Assembly: GCA_029718625.1 (NCBI GenBank)
Contig: CM056376.1
Coordinates: 80,868,541 to 80,932,540, forward strand
Length of the DNA: 64,000 bases
Origin: Synaphobranchus kaupii
Lineage: Eukaryota > Chordata > Actinopteri > Anguilliformes > Synaphobranchidae
Reading direction: 5' to 3'
The notes beneath the pieces are model-generated. The model was given only the letters and a program-made list of their open reading frames with translations, was not told the origin of the DNA and made no database searches. The number at the start of each line of letters is the position of its first letter. The first letter of the stretch is position 1. Made by a program: the position numbers and the translations under genes. Of the stretch, positions 1-13,800 are shown piece by piece.

Positions 1-365
1 CAAGGCCACATGGTGAGTAGCTAGGTTTTAGCGTTTTGATATAATTGTCCTTCAAAGTATGAAAATTAGTCTGTGGTTTTAAGAGACGTCATTCTCAAAC
101 ATCCAAGTTTTCATATTAGAGAAAAAAAGTTGATTTCATAACTGTAGATTTGATTAAAAGGAAGGTGCACCTGCACAGAGAAGTGGTTGCTAACCATGTG
201 CTTGCTAAATCTTTTGTTTTGTGGCCAAAATGAGCCAAAATTGTCACAACCGAAACAGTCACTACCGAAACAAATGGTATTGTTTTGGTTGTGACAGGCC
301 TGTTTCGGTTGGTGACACTTGTCCGTAAATTCTTATTAAAGACAATAAATAGTGTACAATGTACA
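1..365. repeat. AT-rich flank with clustered CCGAAACA motifs
   Basis: Near-copies of TGTCACAACCGAAACA lie at about 242-272 (two, forward) and 285-316 (two, reverse). Further forward copies lie at 659-694, and a degenerate reverse one at about 1119. No gene or splice-supported exon is visible. Confidence 0.4.
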
Positions 366-649
366 AACCTCAATTCCAAAAAAGTTGGGACAGTGTATAA
401 AATGTAAATAAAAGCAGAAAGCAATGATTTGCGAGTCCTTTTTGTATTCAGTTGAAAACAGTACAAAGACAAGATATTTCATGTTTTAACTAATCAACTT
501 TATTGTTTTTTGTAAATATACACTCATTCTACATTTGAAAACAAATATCGTTTTCAATTAAATATATAGACAATAGAATTTACAAATCATTGCTTTCTGC
601 TTTTATTTGCATTTTCCGTACTGGCCCAAATTTTTTGGAATTGAGGTTT
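366..649. mobile_element. Short palindromic Tc1-type MITE
   Basis: The left end AACCTCAATTCCAAAAAAGT is mirrored by TTTTTTGGAATTGAGGTT on the right. The arms also share the GCAGAAAGCAATGATTTG block. The same terminal family bounds 17572-18674, so this looks like an internally deleted relative. It carries no coding sequence. Confidence 0.7.
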
Positions 650-1764
650 CAGTAAGAGGTGTCACAACCGCAACGACGTGGTCACAACCGAAACACCTGC
701 TGTTTTGTACATTTTTTTGAATAATATGAATAATCAATCAAATATCCAAGATATTGTCCTAGTGATGGTATATATCTGTTCTGTATATTGTTCTGTAAAG
801 CGTCTTTGTGACAGTCGTCTGTGAAAAGCACTATATAAATAAAATTGAATTGAATTGAATATATAATCTCATAAATAAGAGTCTATAAAATTCATGTGAT
901 CAAATCTGTCCATTTTATAGAGAACATTTGCACGTAGTTTTCACTAAATTTCATTAATTCAATGTTTTATTTGATTAAAAAATGTATTTATTCAATTGAT
1001 TAAAATTCAACAGCAGTCAAAATCTTTTTTCAAAAATGTCATTTTCAAAGGGGTGAATTAAACTTATCAACTGGGTGTGTAATTTTATTTCAAAAGCAGG
1101 GTTTACACCATGTTTCAGTTGTGACATATTTAGGAGCAGTCAGTAAATTCATCCTTATTCTGAAAAAATGACATGTGATAGTATATTTATGCATCTAAAA
1201 GTGTAACACATATATTATAAAATTATTTTGCAAAAAGAATACAAATGTACACTTTTCTCCAACCCTCAATTTGCACGACTTCTGTAGAATGGCCCATATA
1301 GCCAAGGTGAGCAAGGAGGGGGCGGAAGGGTCCTACCGACATTTTGCTAGCCTTTTCTGGTAGCTTGCTAACAACATTGAACGAAATTGTACTTATTGTA
1401 CTCCATATTTCGCCACCATTTGGACTATATCATGGTCAGGTAACTACACAACCCAAAGTTCAGTTGTGCTTTAGGAAGAGAGAAAGCTGACCATAGAAGT
1501 TTTTTATTTGTTTATTTGTGTAGCCTTTATTTTACCAGGCAGGTCAATTAAGAACAAATTCTTATTTACAATGACGGCCTGGCAAGATGCAGTAAAGCCT
1601 CTTGAGGGTGAGAGGTAGGGGGTAAAGGAACAGGGATTGGGGTGGGACAGGATGGTGGAACATAATGGCTGTATTCTACTACCACAACAAATGCAATGGC
1701 AAGCACAGGCCAATCTAACTCATTCTGCAGCTCTAATTTTGAGAATGGTACATCTGTCTCAAAG
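650..1764. other. Non-coding, nothing recognised
   Basis: The stretch is AT-rich and probably intronic to the upstream part of the transporter gene. Apart from two CCGAAACA-type motifs near 660-694, I see no conserved frame, RNA or intact mobile element. Confidence 0.4.
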
Positions 1765-1899
1765 GTGGTCTACTTCACGGTGGCTTTTCCATTCTTCCTG
1801 CTTATCATTCTCTTCATCCGTGGAGTGACGCTACCCGGGGCTTGGACGGGGATCATGTACTACATGTTTCCGGACTTCTCCCTGATCGGCTATGGATAC
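1765..1899 (+). CDS. SLC6 exon: TM5 and start of extracellular loop 3
   Basis: The exon encodes [13 protein letters not shown] followed by the RGVTLPGAW motif and ends at a GTAAGT donor in phase 0. The start after CTCAAAG follows the usual family border just before VVYF. A second acceptor (TTCTGCAG) at 1730 would add 11 residues and stay open in frame. The next exon continues directly with VWYNAV, as in other SLC6 genes. Confidence 0.88.
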
Positions 1900-4800
1900 G
1901 TAAGTCTACGGGACTGTGGGGATGCGAAATGACACTATTCAGACCTTGTGACAAACCAATTATACTCTTAGATCCATACCGGTGTTTGGAAATGCAGGGC
2001 ACACTGCCCCGTTTGTGCGGCGATACGATTGCTGGATATAGCGGTAGCATGAATAGAGTGATTCTGCACTTGGACAGCAATGAGGGAATGCATGTAAGAG
2101 CCAGGTAATAATGTTGGGTAGAACAGAGTTGATGGGTGTGTAATTTCACTGGGTCAAGACTGAGACCCATCTTTTGCTGTTCACTAGCTGGCCTAACCTC
2201 CCGGGTCCAAATTAAATGATTAACGAGGAGCTGAACTTCCAAATGGAGGCAGGCATGCTGGAAGAGTGCTTGTGGCGATTTCTTTCTTTTCTCCCTGAAC
2301 AATTCTTTCTTCCCAAATTTGTCACCCTCCACACCTGTGAAAGGGGTCACTGAAGCCTAAATGTGTTCACTCTTGATACTCCCATTCATGAGCCAGTGAC
2401 TGCTTTCCATAACTCATGCCACACCGTACAAAGGAGTTAGCACCGGCAGGAGGGGGCAAGCATAGATATACAGAACCTTAGATGTAACATCATAGTTAGT
2501 GGCATAATTTTTGAGACCATACCCAGGTAAGATGGTGGCCAGTAACCATGGTTTTATATCTATGAGCCAATCATCAGCTATCTGGCTTCTGAGACCTGAT
2601 TATGACATCATCACAGTGGGTTAGAAAGTACAGATCCTTTCCAAAAAATTAGAATATCATGGAAAACTTTTTTTTTTCCATAATTCCATTCAAAAAGTGA
2701 AACTTTCATACATTATAGATTCATTACACACAAAGTGAAATATTTCTAGCCTTTATTTGTTTCATTTTTCATAATTTTGGCTTAGAGCTCCAGAAAACCC
2801 CCCAAAACAGTATTTCAAGAAATTAGAATAGTGTGTCGAAAATCAGCATTTACTTCAGTTATTTCAGAAAATGAGTGGAGTGGCTTGACTCGAGGAATCC
2901 GACAGTTGTAGCCCATATCCCAGATACGTCTGTACGTGGTGGTTTTTGAAGCACTGACTCCAGCCTCAGTCCACTCCCTCTGCATCTCCGCCAAATTTTG
3001 GAATCGTCTTTGCTTGACAATCCGCTGAAGCCTACGGTCATCTCTTTTGCTTGTGCACCTTCTCCTGCCACATTTTTCCCTTCCACTAAACTTTCTATTG
3101 ATATGCTTGGACACTGCACTCTGTGAACAGCCAGCCTCCTTAGTGATGACCTTTTGTGGCTTACCCATCTTCTGGAGGGTGTCAATGATGATCTTCTGGC
3201 CAATTGTCAAGTCTGCAGTCTTCCCCATACTGAACCAAACTGAGATAAACTTTGCAGGTGTTTTGACACACTATTCTAATTTCTTGAAATACTGTTTTGG
3301 GGGTTTTCTGGAGCTGTAAGCCAAAATTATGAAAAATGAAACAAATAAAGGCTAGAAATATTTCACTTTGTGTGTAATGAATCTATAATCTATGAAAGTT
3401 TCACTTTTTGAATGGAATTATGGAAAAAAAACAACTTTTCCATGATATTCTAATTTTTTGGAAAGGATCTGTACATGCCATAGAGTTCTACAGTTTGTAG
3501 TCCTAAGACCCGGAAGTGAGTTAGCATTTTTGAGCCATGGGTTCCCTCGCCAGATTTCCAATGGGGTCTTAACATGGGGTTTTCGTATTCGTGCCAATTA
3601 TAAGGTCTGTGGTTAATATGAGCCTAAGAGAGTTTTCACGTTTTGTTCTACAACATAAATTACACATATTAATATTGTCGGGTAAGTGAGGATTAGGTAA
3701 AATGTGTATTTTCTGAATCCAGCAGTTCCAACAGTCAATGCCCTTGTTAAAACATTCAGCACTCTGAATACTGAACACAAGCGATATTGCGTGCTAGAAC
3801 CCCTCACTTAACCTACATTCAAAATAAGCTTTACGTGATTTAATTTAATAATTATAATTAAGAATTACAATCATCAATTAAATCGCCAAATTCGTTAATA
3901 GGTAAGTCGAACAGTAACCAGGTGGATCAACCAACAAGCCAAAACAAAGTCTAAATCAGGTCTTGAGATTGAATAATTGAATAATGACTGGGAATCATAC
4001 ATTCACGAAGGAATGTAGGCTGACTACTTATAATTCACAAAAGTGAAGGCATTAAACCAGACATTAATAGGAAATACCAGTAAAGAGAGAGATAAGCGAA
4101 AATTGCCAAATTATTTACCCTCCAGCTGAACAGGAACAAAAGGAAACACACGAGGAACCAAAAAGAATGACTTCTTCACCAAACAAACTCCAAACAGACC
4201 AACTTCTTTTTCTGGGGTACACTCATAAAATACCTCCACAGGAAGACCATCCCTGTCCTGATTGGGTTAAGGTATGGGGGAGGGGGTTAGAGGGGTCATT
4301 TATGACAAAGACTGGCTTATCTTTGATGTTGGGGGGGTGAGAGAGAGAGAGAGAGACAGAGATAGAGAGAAGAGGGGGAATATTATATATCCTACAATAT
4401 CTTAACCATGAATTCATAGGCTTTTATATGGTTTTAAGAAATATGTTGCTAACAAGTTTCTATATTCAAACTGTAACTTGTTGGAATAAATACACGTCAT
4501 TACCTCAGCAGATCCTTGGCTGCTCTCAAGTGTAGCTAGCAGCCAGTCGTGTTAGCGCTCCTTTCAAACTTTTCTACATCAACTTGTTTTATATGAAATT
4601 CAAGAATATGAATGAATACTATTTAAAACTAAGGTCTTCGTAGCTTGCTAGCCATTTTAACATGTATTCAACTTCCTTATTAGTCCCAATTAGCTGCCTA
4701 TTTTCCTAGCTAGCTGGCCATATATGACTTAGCTAACTACCACAATTGCCTAGCTAGCTAGCTGCCATTTGAAGCTACATAAGCAAAATAAAATGCTCTA

Positions 4801-7800
4801 GTTAAACTAGCTGCACTTAGGATGTAGCTAGCTAGTATTGGAGCAGCTGGCTATAGCTAGGCAATCGCGGTAGCTAGCTAACTTAACTCATATGGCCAGC
4901 CAGCTAGGACATTAGGCAGCTAGTTCTGACTAATTTAATAACTGTTAAAATTAAAACGGCTTGCTATTAGCTATCGTTAGTTTGCTAGCTAAATGTTAAA
5001 ATGACTTGCCATGAGCTATTGAGCTTGCTAGCTAGTTAACCCAGCATTGCCAAACATAACAACAGTTAATCAACCTCCCCGTCAAAAACACACCCAAACA
5101 AAGGGGAGAGTAGGACGATTGTGGACGGGAGGGGTGGAATAGCTAAATTAATATCTAAATTGATAAGCTAGCTAATGTCTTTGAACAATAGTTGCGCCCA
5201 GATTTTTTTTAAAACAACCCAAAAAAAACCACAACCTGCGACATCAGCAAGGACAAGCCTAAATTGCGTATGTAGGCCTATATAAGCAGTCTTGGTAGCT
5301 CTGAATTTTGCTTTGATCCAGGAGGTAGCAAATAGGCTACAAAGTGCTGGGGCCTAGTTGAACGCGGGAGGACGGCAGGCTCGAAAAACTGTTCAGTGGT
5401 GGTGTGACGTTTACGGAATCCGACCAATTGCTGTAGCAATGTAGTTGACTTCAGCATAACGTTATAGTTCATTTATATTGCGAGTGGTTCAAAAATCGCA
5501 AAAAGTGTTTTTTTTGTGGGAATTATCTTGATTAACAAAACGCGAAAATATCTTAGCCTTATATTAACCACAGACCTTATATTCGGCACGAATTTGAAAA
5601 CCCCATGGTAAGACCCCAAAGGAAATCTGGCGAGGGAACCCATGCCCGGAAGAAACCTCAGAATTGGCCTACAAAAATACATCATGACTGTAGCACTCTA
5701 TAGGTTCCTATTATAGGACCCAGGTAAGATGGCTGCCAAATTGTTCCATTTCAGAAATCCAAATTACTATTACATTACATGATATGTCATATCTATGATT
5801 CTATATACATGGGGGCAAGTATCTCCCTGATAACCCAATGCCTTTGAGTACTTGGTATTCCAAGGAACCCATGACAACTTTAACCCACTCTACCCCTTGC
5901 AAATTGACAATGAACCCAATGAAAGTCTAGCTGGTTCCAGATTCAAATGCACACATAATGGGTGTCTTAACTGACTGTGCAAACTCGGGAGGTGATGGTG
6001 ATTTCTGTGCTCATTGGGAAAGAGCCTGCGATTTGGTTGTGATCACATCGCAGCGGCAAACATGAGAGCGCTATGAATTTTGTCACACTCTTCTCCCCGT
6101 GGCCTATGTCTCACAGGGTGCCAAAGGCCCGGCCACAAAAGGAAGTAGTGTTAGGAGATTATCAACGGCAGCCAGGCCCCCTCCAGGTCTCTCAGCATCG
6201 CCTAAGCTTATCCTTTAAGACAAAAAACATCCTTCTATTGGAGGGCTCCCCAGAGGCATGCAATTGAGAATACTTGAAACCATCACTGATGGGGAGAGGA
6301 CTATGCAGCAAAGTACGGGCATCTGCCTGGGCAACCAATAGAAATGAACTGTCGGAATGAACTGTCATTGCACTTCCTCTTGGTTTATTGGGTCAAAGGG
6401 CAGGGTTCAAAGCTGCCAGGCATTTATTTCTGCATTCCGTCCGCACTTCCTGTTTGTACTGGCGAGGCACACTTTCATCCCCAACCATGCCTGAGGTGGC
6501 TGCAAACTTAAACATAGCAGTTAATTAATTTATAAGGGTATCTTATGACTTTGCTGGTTAGGCTTCCTTTAGAAAGCCAACGTCTTTCCAGTCTCCGGTG
6601 ACACATTGATTTATATGGTTCCTATTTGAGAAATCACGACAATAGAAACATATCTGAATTTCAGCTACATATCTAGGTAATACTCCACACCTTTATAGGG
6701 TACCTAACCAAATCTAAAAAAAGGTATATAGAGTCCAGACTGTGAAAGTGTTGATTGCGTCTGGAGTCCTACACAGTGGCATGTAATTGACCATTGTAAT
6801 TGACCATTGGCAATAGCAACTACTCTGGTCAAATGGGCACCTATAATTAGCCTGTACGAACTGAGCCAATTGTGCAATCCTCTGACTAGACAAAGAGCAT
6901 GGTAGCAATGGGATGTACCGACAAATGGACCTAGAATTGTACTTGATATTCTAAAACTTTCCCAACAATTTTGTTAAATAATTAAATACATTATTGTATG
7001 CCTCAGGCTATCATAGTGTAATATTGTTAGCCATATACCAATAATTAGCACAAAGCCTGCTGGTCAAATGTAGTAGGAAGTGAAAGGGCCATCCTAGGCA
7101 CTGCACTCATTTCTCATTTCATTAGACAAATATTTGCTGGTGGTGTGAGAAAGTCAGTCCACTCTTCACATGATGTAACTGACTGTCACGAGATCCTTTC
7201 TCATCCTGGGAAAGACTGGTATCTTAATGAATAGAACGTCTGTGTTTACAACATTAATTTTTCCACTGCAAATCAGGCACCACTCAAAATGCTTTAGCAA
7301 ACTTTCTTTACCCCCCCATGCACACTCCCACACCCACCCACTGCAAACATTACATAAATAAACACATAAGCCAAGAACAGTGACCAAACTAACATTGCCA
7401 ATAGGAGTTTTTAAAACCTTTCTTTTTTATGTGTAAAGTTGCGAAAACATTGTGTTTTTGTTTTGTCAAATTGCTAACATGTGTGACCTTGACTGCTCCC
7501 AAGCTCTTGTGTCCCGATTATTCCACCCCCCTTACCTACCACCAGCAGTACACATGTACACACCCTCACATAGAAAAACATTGTATTTATACCCTTATAT
7601 ATCGCCCCCTGCTGTCCACCATCCACCAGCCAGCTGATGAAATGTACACAAATTAAGGACCAGATTCAGAGTTCAGATAATTGTGTGCAAATGGGACTTA
7701 CTCCCGAAATTCCACTTAGCTTAAGCTATTTGTAATTCAGACATTTGACTTATTGACGGAATTACAATTTTGGCCTTAATTTTACTTGCTGTGGATAAGT

Positions 7801-10800
7801 CTTAAAGCCGAACTGATTATAAAAAGCTTTATAACTTCAGATGATACCCCTGCTATCATATCAAAATAAAAAATTCGAAACGTCCTGTCGTCGTATTTTA
7901 TTTGCTTTGGGTGCACTCTGGAGTGTTTAAGTGCGTTGCCATAGAGTTGCGCTAGCATTAGCAACGTGTGTATGTCCAAAAGAAGTGACAGCATGGAATT
8001 ATCTGAAAATGGTTTCCATCAATCAACTACATCATGGGTAAGTCGTAATTGAGACATTATGTCCAAAATTCCGAACTATCCCTTTAAGTTGGTTATCTCT
8101 GAATCTGGCCCTTATTATTTTATACCAGAAAACAAACGAACAAAAAACATGGGAAAATGGAGACTCATAAAGGTACACAATAACAGTAAATACTTTTGCA
8201 CTGTTGCACATAACAATACCAAAACTTTTGTGTCGCCATTTGGAGAAAGACTTGTTTCTGTGGTTCACTGTTGTTTGCAAAACAGCAACCAACAAATTTT
8301 AAAAGAAAGCACTTGGGAATTCAGAAATTGGCTTATGAATTGGTATTTCCCTAAAAGACTTTTCAGCCTACTTGAAAAGCCACATGTAGATCCACGGTAA
8401 ATTACATTTGTTGCCAAGACTATTACAGTTTGTTAATGTTTTATATAATGCTCTCCAGTTTTATGAAATAATGGTTTTATTTTGTTAAGTTGTGCCCCAT
8501 CACTATTTACACATGCAATGTTTTATTACATCACCATCCCGGCAACTCTTACCCCACTGTTTTTACCTGCCGGTATAATGCAGGACACTGTAGCTGGGAA
8601 GTTGTGGTTTGGGGTAGATAAAAACAAAAGGAGTAAAAAATATTACAGCATCGTAATTTACAAAAAGTTCAAGTAGCACTTTGTTCTACCTGGGTCTCTT
8701 CAATTAATTTATATATGTCACCTCAATAATTTTATATGCATACACCGATCAGCCACAACATTAAAACCACTGACAGGTGAAGTGAATAACATTGTTTATC
8801 TCATTGTTATTTTGGTTCTGTACTCTAGCACTTTCAGTTTGAAAAGATACAATAATTTGAGGGTATTTTCATCCATATGGGATGAACCGTTTAGAAATTA
8901 TAGAACCTTTTGTACATAGTCACACCCATTTTTGGGCATCAAAAAATATTGGACATAATGTATAATAAAGTAAGAATTTTTAATATTTGGTTGCATATCC
9001 TTTGCATGCCACGACTTCCTGATGTCTGTGGCCCAACAACATTAAAAGACTCTTGATATCTTATTTTCTGGTACTCTTACAAGCGATACCATTACGTCTC
9101 TGCATTTGAATGGATCTCTATGGGAATTGGGGGTGGGACTAGATTTAGATTTAGCTGTAAATTACACTGGAACAGTATGGAACACATGGTTGGCTAAATG
9201 GCTACAAGTCAACAATGGTCTGCCGTAGCAAAACAAGCCTTAAATCATCACTCTGCTGCCAGAAATACAGTAGATATGGATGGATAACTTGAAGGGTTTC
9301 TTCTCCTGACTTACTTTTCCATAGAGTTCAATAGGAAAATTTGTCAGGAGAAACAACCCTTAAAGTGATCCATCTGTATCTACTGCATATCTGGCAGCAG
9401 ACCCTTGATGACTTACCGCCATTTTACCAACCATGTATTCCATATTGTTCCAGCATAATTTACAGCTAAATCTAGTCCCACCCCCCAGTTCACATAGAGA
9501 TCCATTCAAATGCAGAGACGTTATAGTATTGCTTGTAAGAGTACCAGAAAATAAGATATCAAGAGTCTTTTAATGTTGTTGGGCCACAGACATCAGGAAG
9601 TCGTGGCATGCAAAGGATATGCGACCAAACATTAAAAATGATTACTTTATTCTATATATAAATGCAGGGGTGCCAATAATTGTGGCACATGTGGTTTTGT
9701 TAAAAATGATTATTTCTTGATGAGGGATCTTTTCTCATAATGAATTTACTTCAATTAAAGGTTGGATTTTTAAAATTTTTTCAGTGTGAGATTAAGCTAA
9801 TTCACCAAACGGTGAATTTTTTATAACCCTTTTACTCATCTTTACCAGGGGTGCCAATAATAGGGGAGGGCACTTCACTGTATCTTGTTGCCATTCTACT
9901 TACACTCAGTCAGGGGAGAGGTGCTTCTGCAAAGCAGGGCATCTAATCAGAAAAGAATCACCACTTATTTTGTCAAGGCTGGAAAAATATATTCCTTTTT
10001 CCTTCTGTACGGGACTTTCATTCATAAAGAAATTATGGCCAGTGAGCCACTATTACATTTTAATAAATGAAAAGCAATTTTTCACATTTAATGTACCAAA
10101 CCGTTAAGTCAAAACAAAGGTAACAAACATGAAATTGCGAATAATTCGGAGGTGAATTTGACGCATCTAATTTATGCACATCAAACGCAATGCAATTTTG
10201 GAATTAATTAATTAGGTTCTTTAAAAAAATAATGATTAGCTCCACGAAAACATTTAGTCAACATGACGTGATTATGACCTGGTCCTGCTGTTGCTCAGTA
10301 AAAAACTGCCTCGCCTCCCTCTTGTATTCTTCTAGCCTATGTGTCTGTCAAATTCTTCTACAACTTCTTTACCTCCTCGACTATAAGATACAAGCATAGT
10401 AACTACACTTTAGCTAAACACACAAAAAGCGCCGCCTGCTTTATGCTGCTGCGTAGTGGTAAAAAATGTTCCTCATGCTATATCGTCTGGTTCACTGGCA
10501 TTACCGTTGTGACAACAAACGTCCAAAAAGGAACACACTAATTGTGCAGAGAATGATAACTTGAATTGACAACTGATGGGCTGATAAGGATGTAGGCTAG
10601 GCTACACTCAGGCCCGATTCTGATCATTTTGCCGCCCTAGGAAAGATTTAAAAATGTTGCCCTAAAATCAGATATAAAAAGAGAAAATGATGGAAAAAAC
10701 ATAGTGGTCATAATTAGATACCCAGCCTATAGCGCTTCACCATTTTTCTTGTTTTAAATCACACAAGGGGTGACAACGAGGGCCAAGATTTTGGCAATCA

Positions 10801-13800
10801 AATGCATGATGACGTTGTCTATTTCAGCTGTTTCAAACGTTCAATTCAAATACGTTACTCTGGAGATCATATGGTTGTAAAATTATGTGGTGGTACACCC
10901 CCGTCCTCTAGGGGGGTCCGGTGGCATGCCCCCCTGGGGCAAAATGTTGTACATTTTAACAGTTAAATGCATCAATCTGGAGCACTTTGAGAGGAAAGTT
11001 AAGAGGCTAGATCCGTGAAATAGTGTGTGCTTTGTAAACAATCGGATCATAAACCCATGCAGTTGTATGAACTTGTAAGACACTTGATCCTACACTTGAG
11101 CCATCAAAGAAATTAAATAAAAGCTGTCTCGTTTGTTCTACTGGTTTATTTAAAGTGTTTAGAATCCAGTCCAATATTGCAGTAAAAGATATATGGCACC
11201 GCATGCTATGTCAGATTTAGAGATCACATTCAACTTCACAGACAGGATACAGCTTTCTAGCTTGATGCTGGAAATAATGTTATAATAACCATTGTAACCA
11301 CATTCACATCGATGTAGCGAGCAAATTGGGATGGCAGGTATGCCATCTGCCAAGTTACGGCTTGGCGGGACATGCCCCATACCTATACAGCACAGAGAGT
11401 TTGGCACTTTTCAGGGTTTCCTACAGAAGTAACCACAATGACCACAGACTCTCAGTCCTTAAAAACAATAACTTCTGTGTGTTCTGACCTCATGTAACCA
11501 CACAGCATTCAGATAGAACTTCACACATCCCCACAAGCCCCAAACTTGGGTTATTTTGTGCTTTTTCTCCTTCTTCTTCTTCCCATTTTGCCTGCCTCAG
11601 TACCCTCAAAGAATAATTCTCCCCATTGGATAACAACATCGCATACCTGCTCTCCCAAGCTTATCGCCCAATAAAAACGCTTCAAACTAATCTGCAGACA
11701 TCACAGACAAAACCACTATATGGCCTTGTGTCTTTCACGAAGCTACTGTGGTCTACTGGTTACAGTTGCTGCCTCACACACAGAGGATTGGGGGTTCGAG
11801 CCCAACAGGACACAAATTTATTTTCGACAAAAAACAATGTGCAACTGTTAAATACTTTTTATTTATTACTTACTGTTATTATTTTCACATTAACAAACAT
11901 ATTTTTATTGCAAAGGCAAAAGACGTTTCCAATATTAACTGTTCAATGTTTCACTTGTATTTCACTTGTACTACAGCGAAATGCTGAAAGTCAGACGGAC
12001 ACTGACAAATGGCCTATAGCCTATATCACGTGACTGTACCCCTTTGGTCTTCTGGTTAGCGTCAAGCCTTAGAATGCGCGAAACGTGGGTTTGTATCCCG
12101 CCTGGTTAGTACCTAAGTGAAATTTATTTTGGACTCAAACAGTGTGCACATGTTCTGCTTTTCTCATACAATAATGTTTTTTTATTGCAAAGGCAAAGAC
12201 ACGTTTACAATATTAACTGTTCACTTGTAGCCTGTTAGTTAAACAATTCAGTCACTGGACAAGGCAGTAATGCAGTAGACTAGCTAACGTTATGGGAACA
12301 GGAATCCCATGGCCATTTGTCAAGCAAAGAAAAACGTTTCAACGCAGAATATCATGTGGTTAACATCGCGTTGTTGCACTAATGTAAAAAAGAAAATCTA
12401 TAAATAACGGTGCCATTGGCTACATATTTTAATCTCACACAAATGCCAACAAAAAAATGTGTCTGTGTGGAGCCTGCTGTCCTCTTGCGCCGCAGTCATG
12501 TCTAGACTCACTGTGGAAAACGAACCTTCAACGCTCGCCTCGGCCAACATTTCTTTATTATGTCTTCGTTCATTTCTTCACTTCAGCTCTGTTCAGTTTA
12601 TCCTTTTCACACATAACACAACGTCACCATAAAATTAACTACTAGGAAAGTTAAGAATTTACGATAATACATTAAGAATTGATGATAGCCTACTATAAAC
12701 TGCAATCCCTTATGAGATCGGATTTATAAACCTCCAATTACCCAAACATATCTCTTTCTTTGTGGCGTCCGGGAAAGAGGACTGAGCCAACCACACCTGA
12801 CGCCGAGTCATTGTGAGCAAGGACATCACTTGGCCCAGTTCACGTGTCATAAATGCGAATGCCTGCAGAGATGCGTCACTGATTGAAGTGTCGACCCCTG
12901 CATCATCAGCGCCTGTGACTGCGCGAGCATCAGCCAAGAAAGTGAATTACCAATCCGCGCCGTCTTGGCAGCCGCATCATATGTCTTACAGAGCAGATCA
13001 TCTGTTGCTCTGCATTGTGGCCTAGGGCAGCGGGCGTCTGCCCAGACCGCCTCCTCTGGGGACACTACCAGCACAGCAATGGCGGGTTCAATAGAGGGCA
13101 TACGGTCCAGCCCATGGACGCCAGCGTCCGACACGGACGTAAATGTCTTACAGTCTTTGGCCACCCGCTGTAAGCCAGGGCATGGCCAACACTTACGTAG
13201 CTCCGCCAGGAAATCGCTAGATGCTGGCATGGCAAAGTGCGCCCCCTTAGGGGGCCCGGCGGTGAAATCTAGACGTCTCCTTAGTACTAGCCTGAGGCAT
13301 ATCGCAACCCATGCGTGCCAGGGCTGCACGTGGAGTTGTCTCTAGAGAGGCTGAGTAGCCCACTGAACCTTCAGCGGAACCTGAGCCTTCCACTGACCCT
13401 GTGTCAGATTGGTCTAATGTGCCGGACCAACTCTGAGCAAACTGGGTGTTAGATGCCGCTGTGGAAAGCGTATCAAACCCCTCCAAATATGGATCTTTGT
13501 ACGAATCCTCCTCTGCTGGGAGCCCCTCCAGGGGACCATGCTGGGGAGCCGTTTCCACCTTCATACGGACTCCCAGCATATCAGTCAATTGTTGAACTGC
13601 AGCGTGCAGCTGCGTGACTTTTGCGGAGAGGTTGTTGCCCCCGACAGCCTTGCCCTTTTTTCGTGAAGGGCCCTCGGTGGCGTTAATACCCTTGCGTTTG
13701 GGGGCGACCTCTACCGCGGATGGCACTCTGGAACTGTGGAACATGACCACATTCAATCGGGCCTGCTTGTTCTCCAATGACGTACCCATACAGCATGGGA

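Noticed and set aside
1..12. Possible end of an upstream transporter exon before GTGAGT at 13
   Set aside because: A donor-like GTGAGT is present, but 12 bases are too few to show a family motif, and the expected TGK ending is absent.
11742..11811. Functional tRNA gene
   Set aside because: A and B boxes are present, but the acceptor stem does not pair well and the unit recurs with a shared tail, so a SINE-like repeat fits better.
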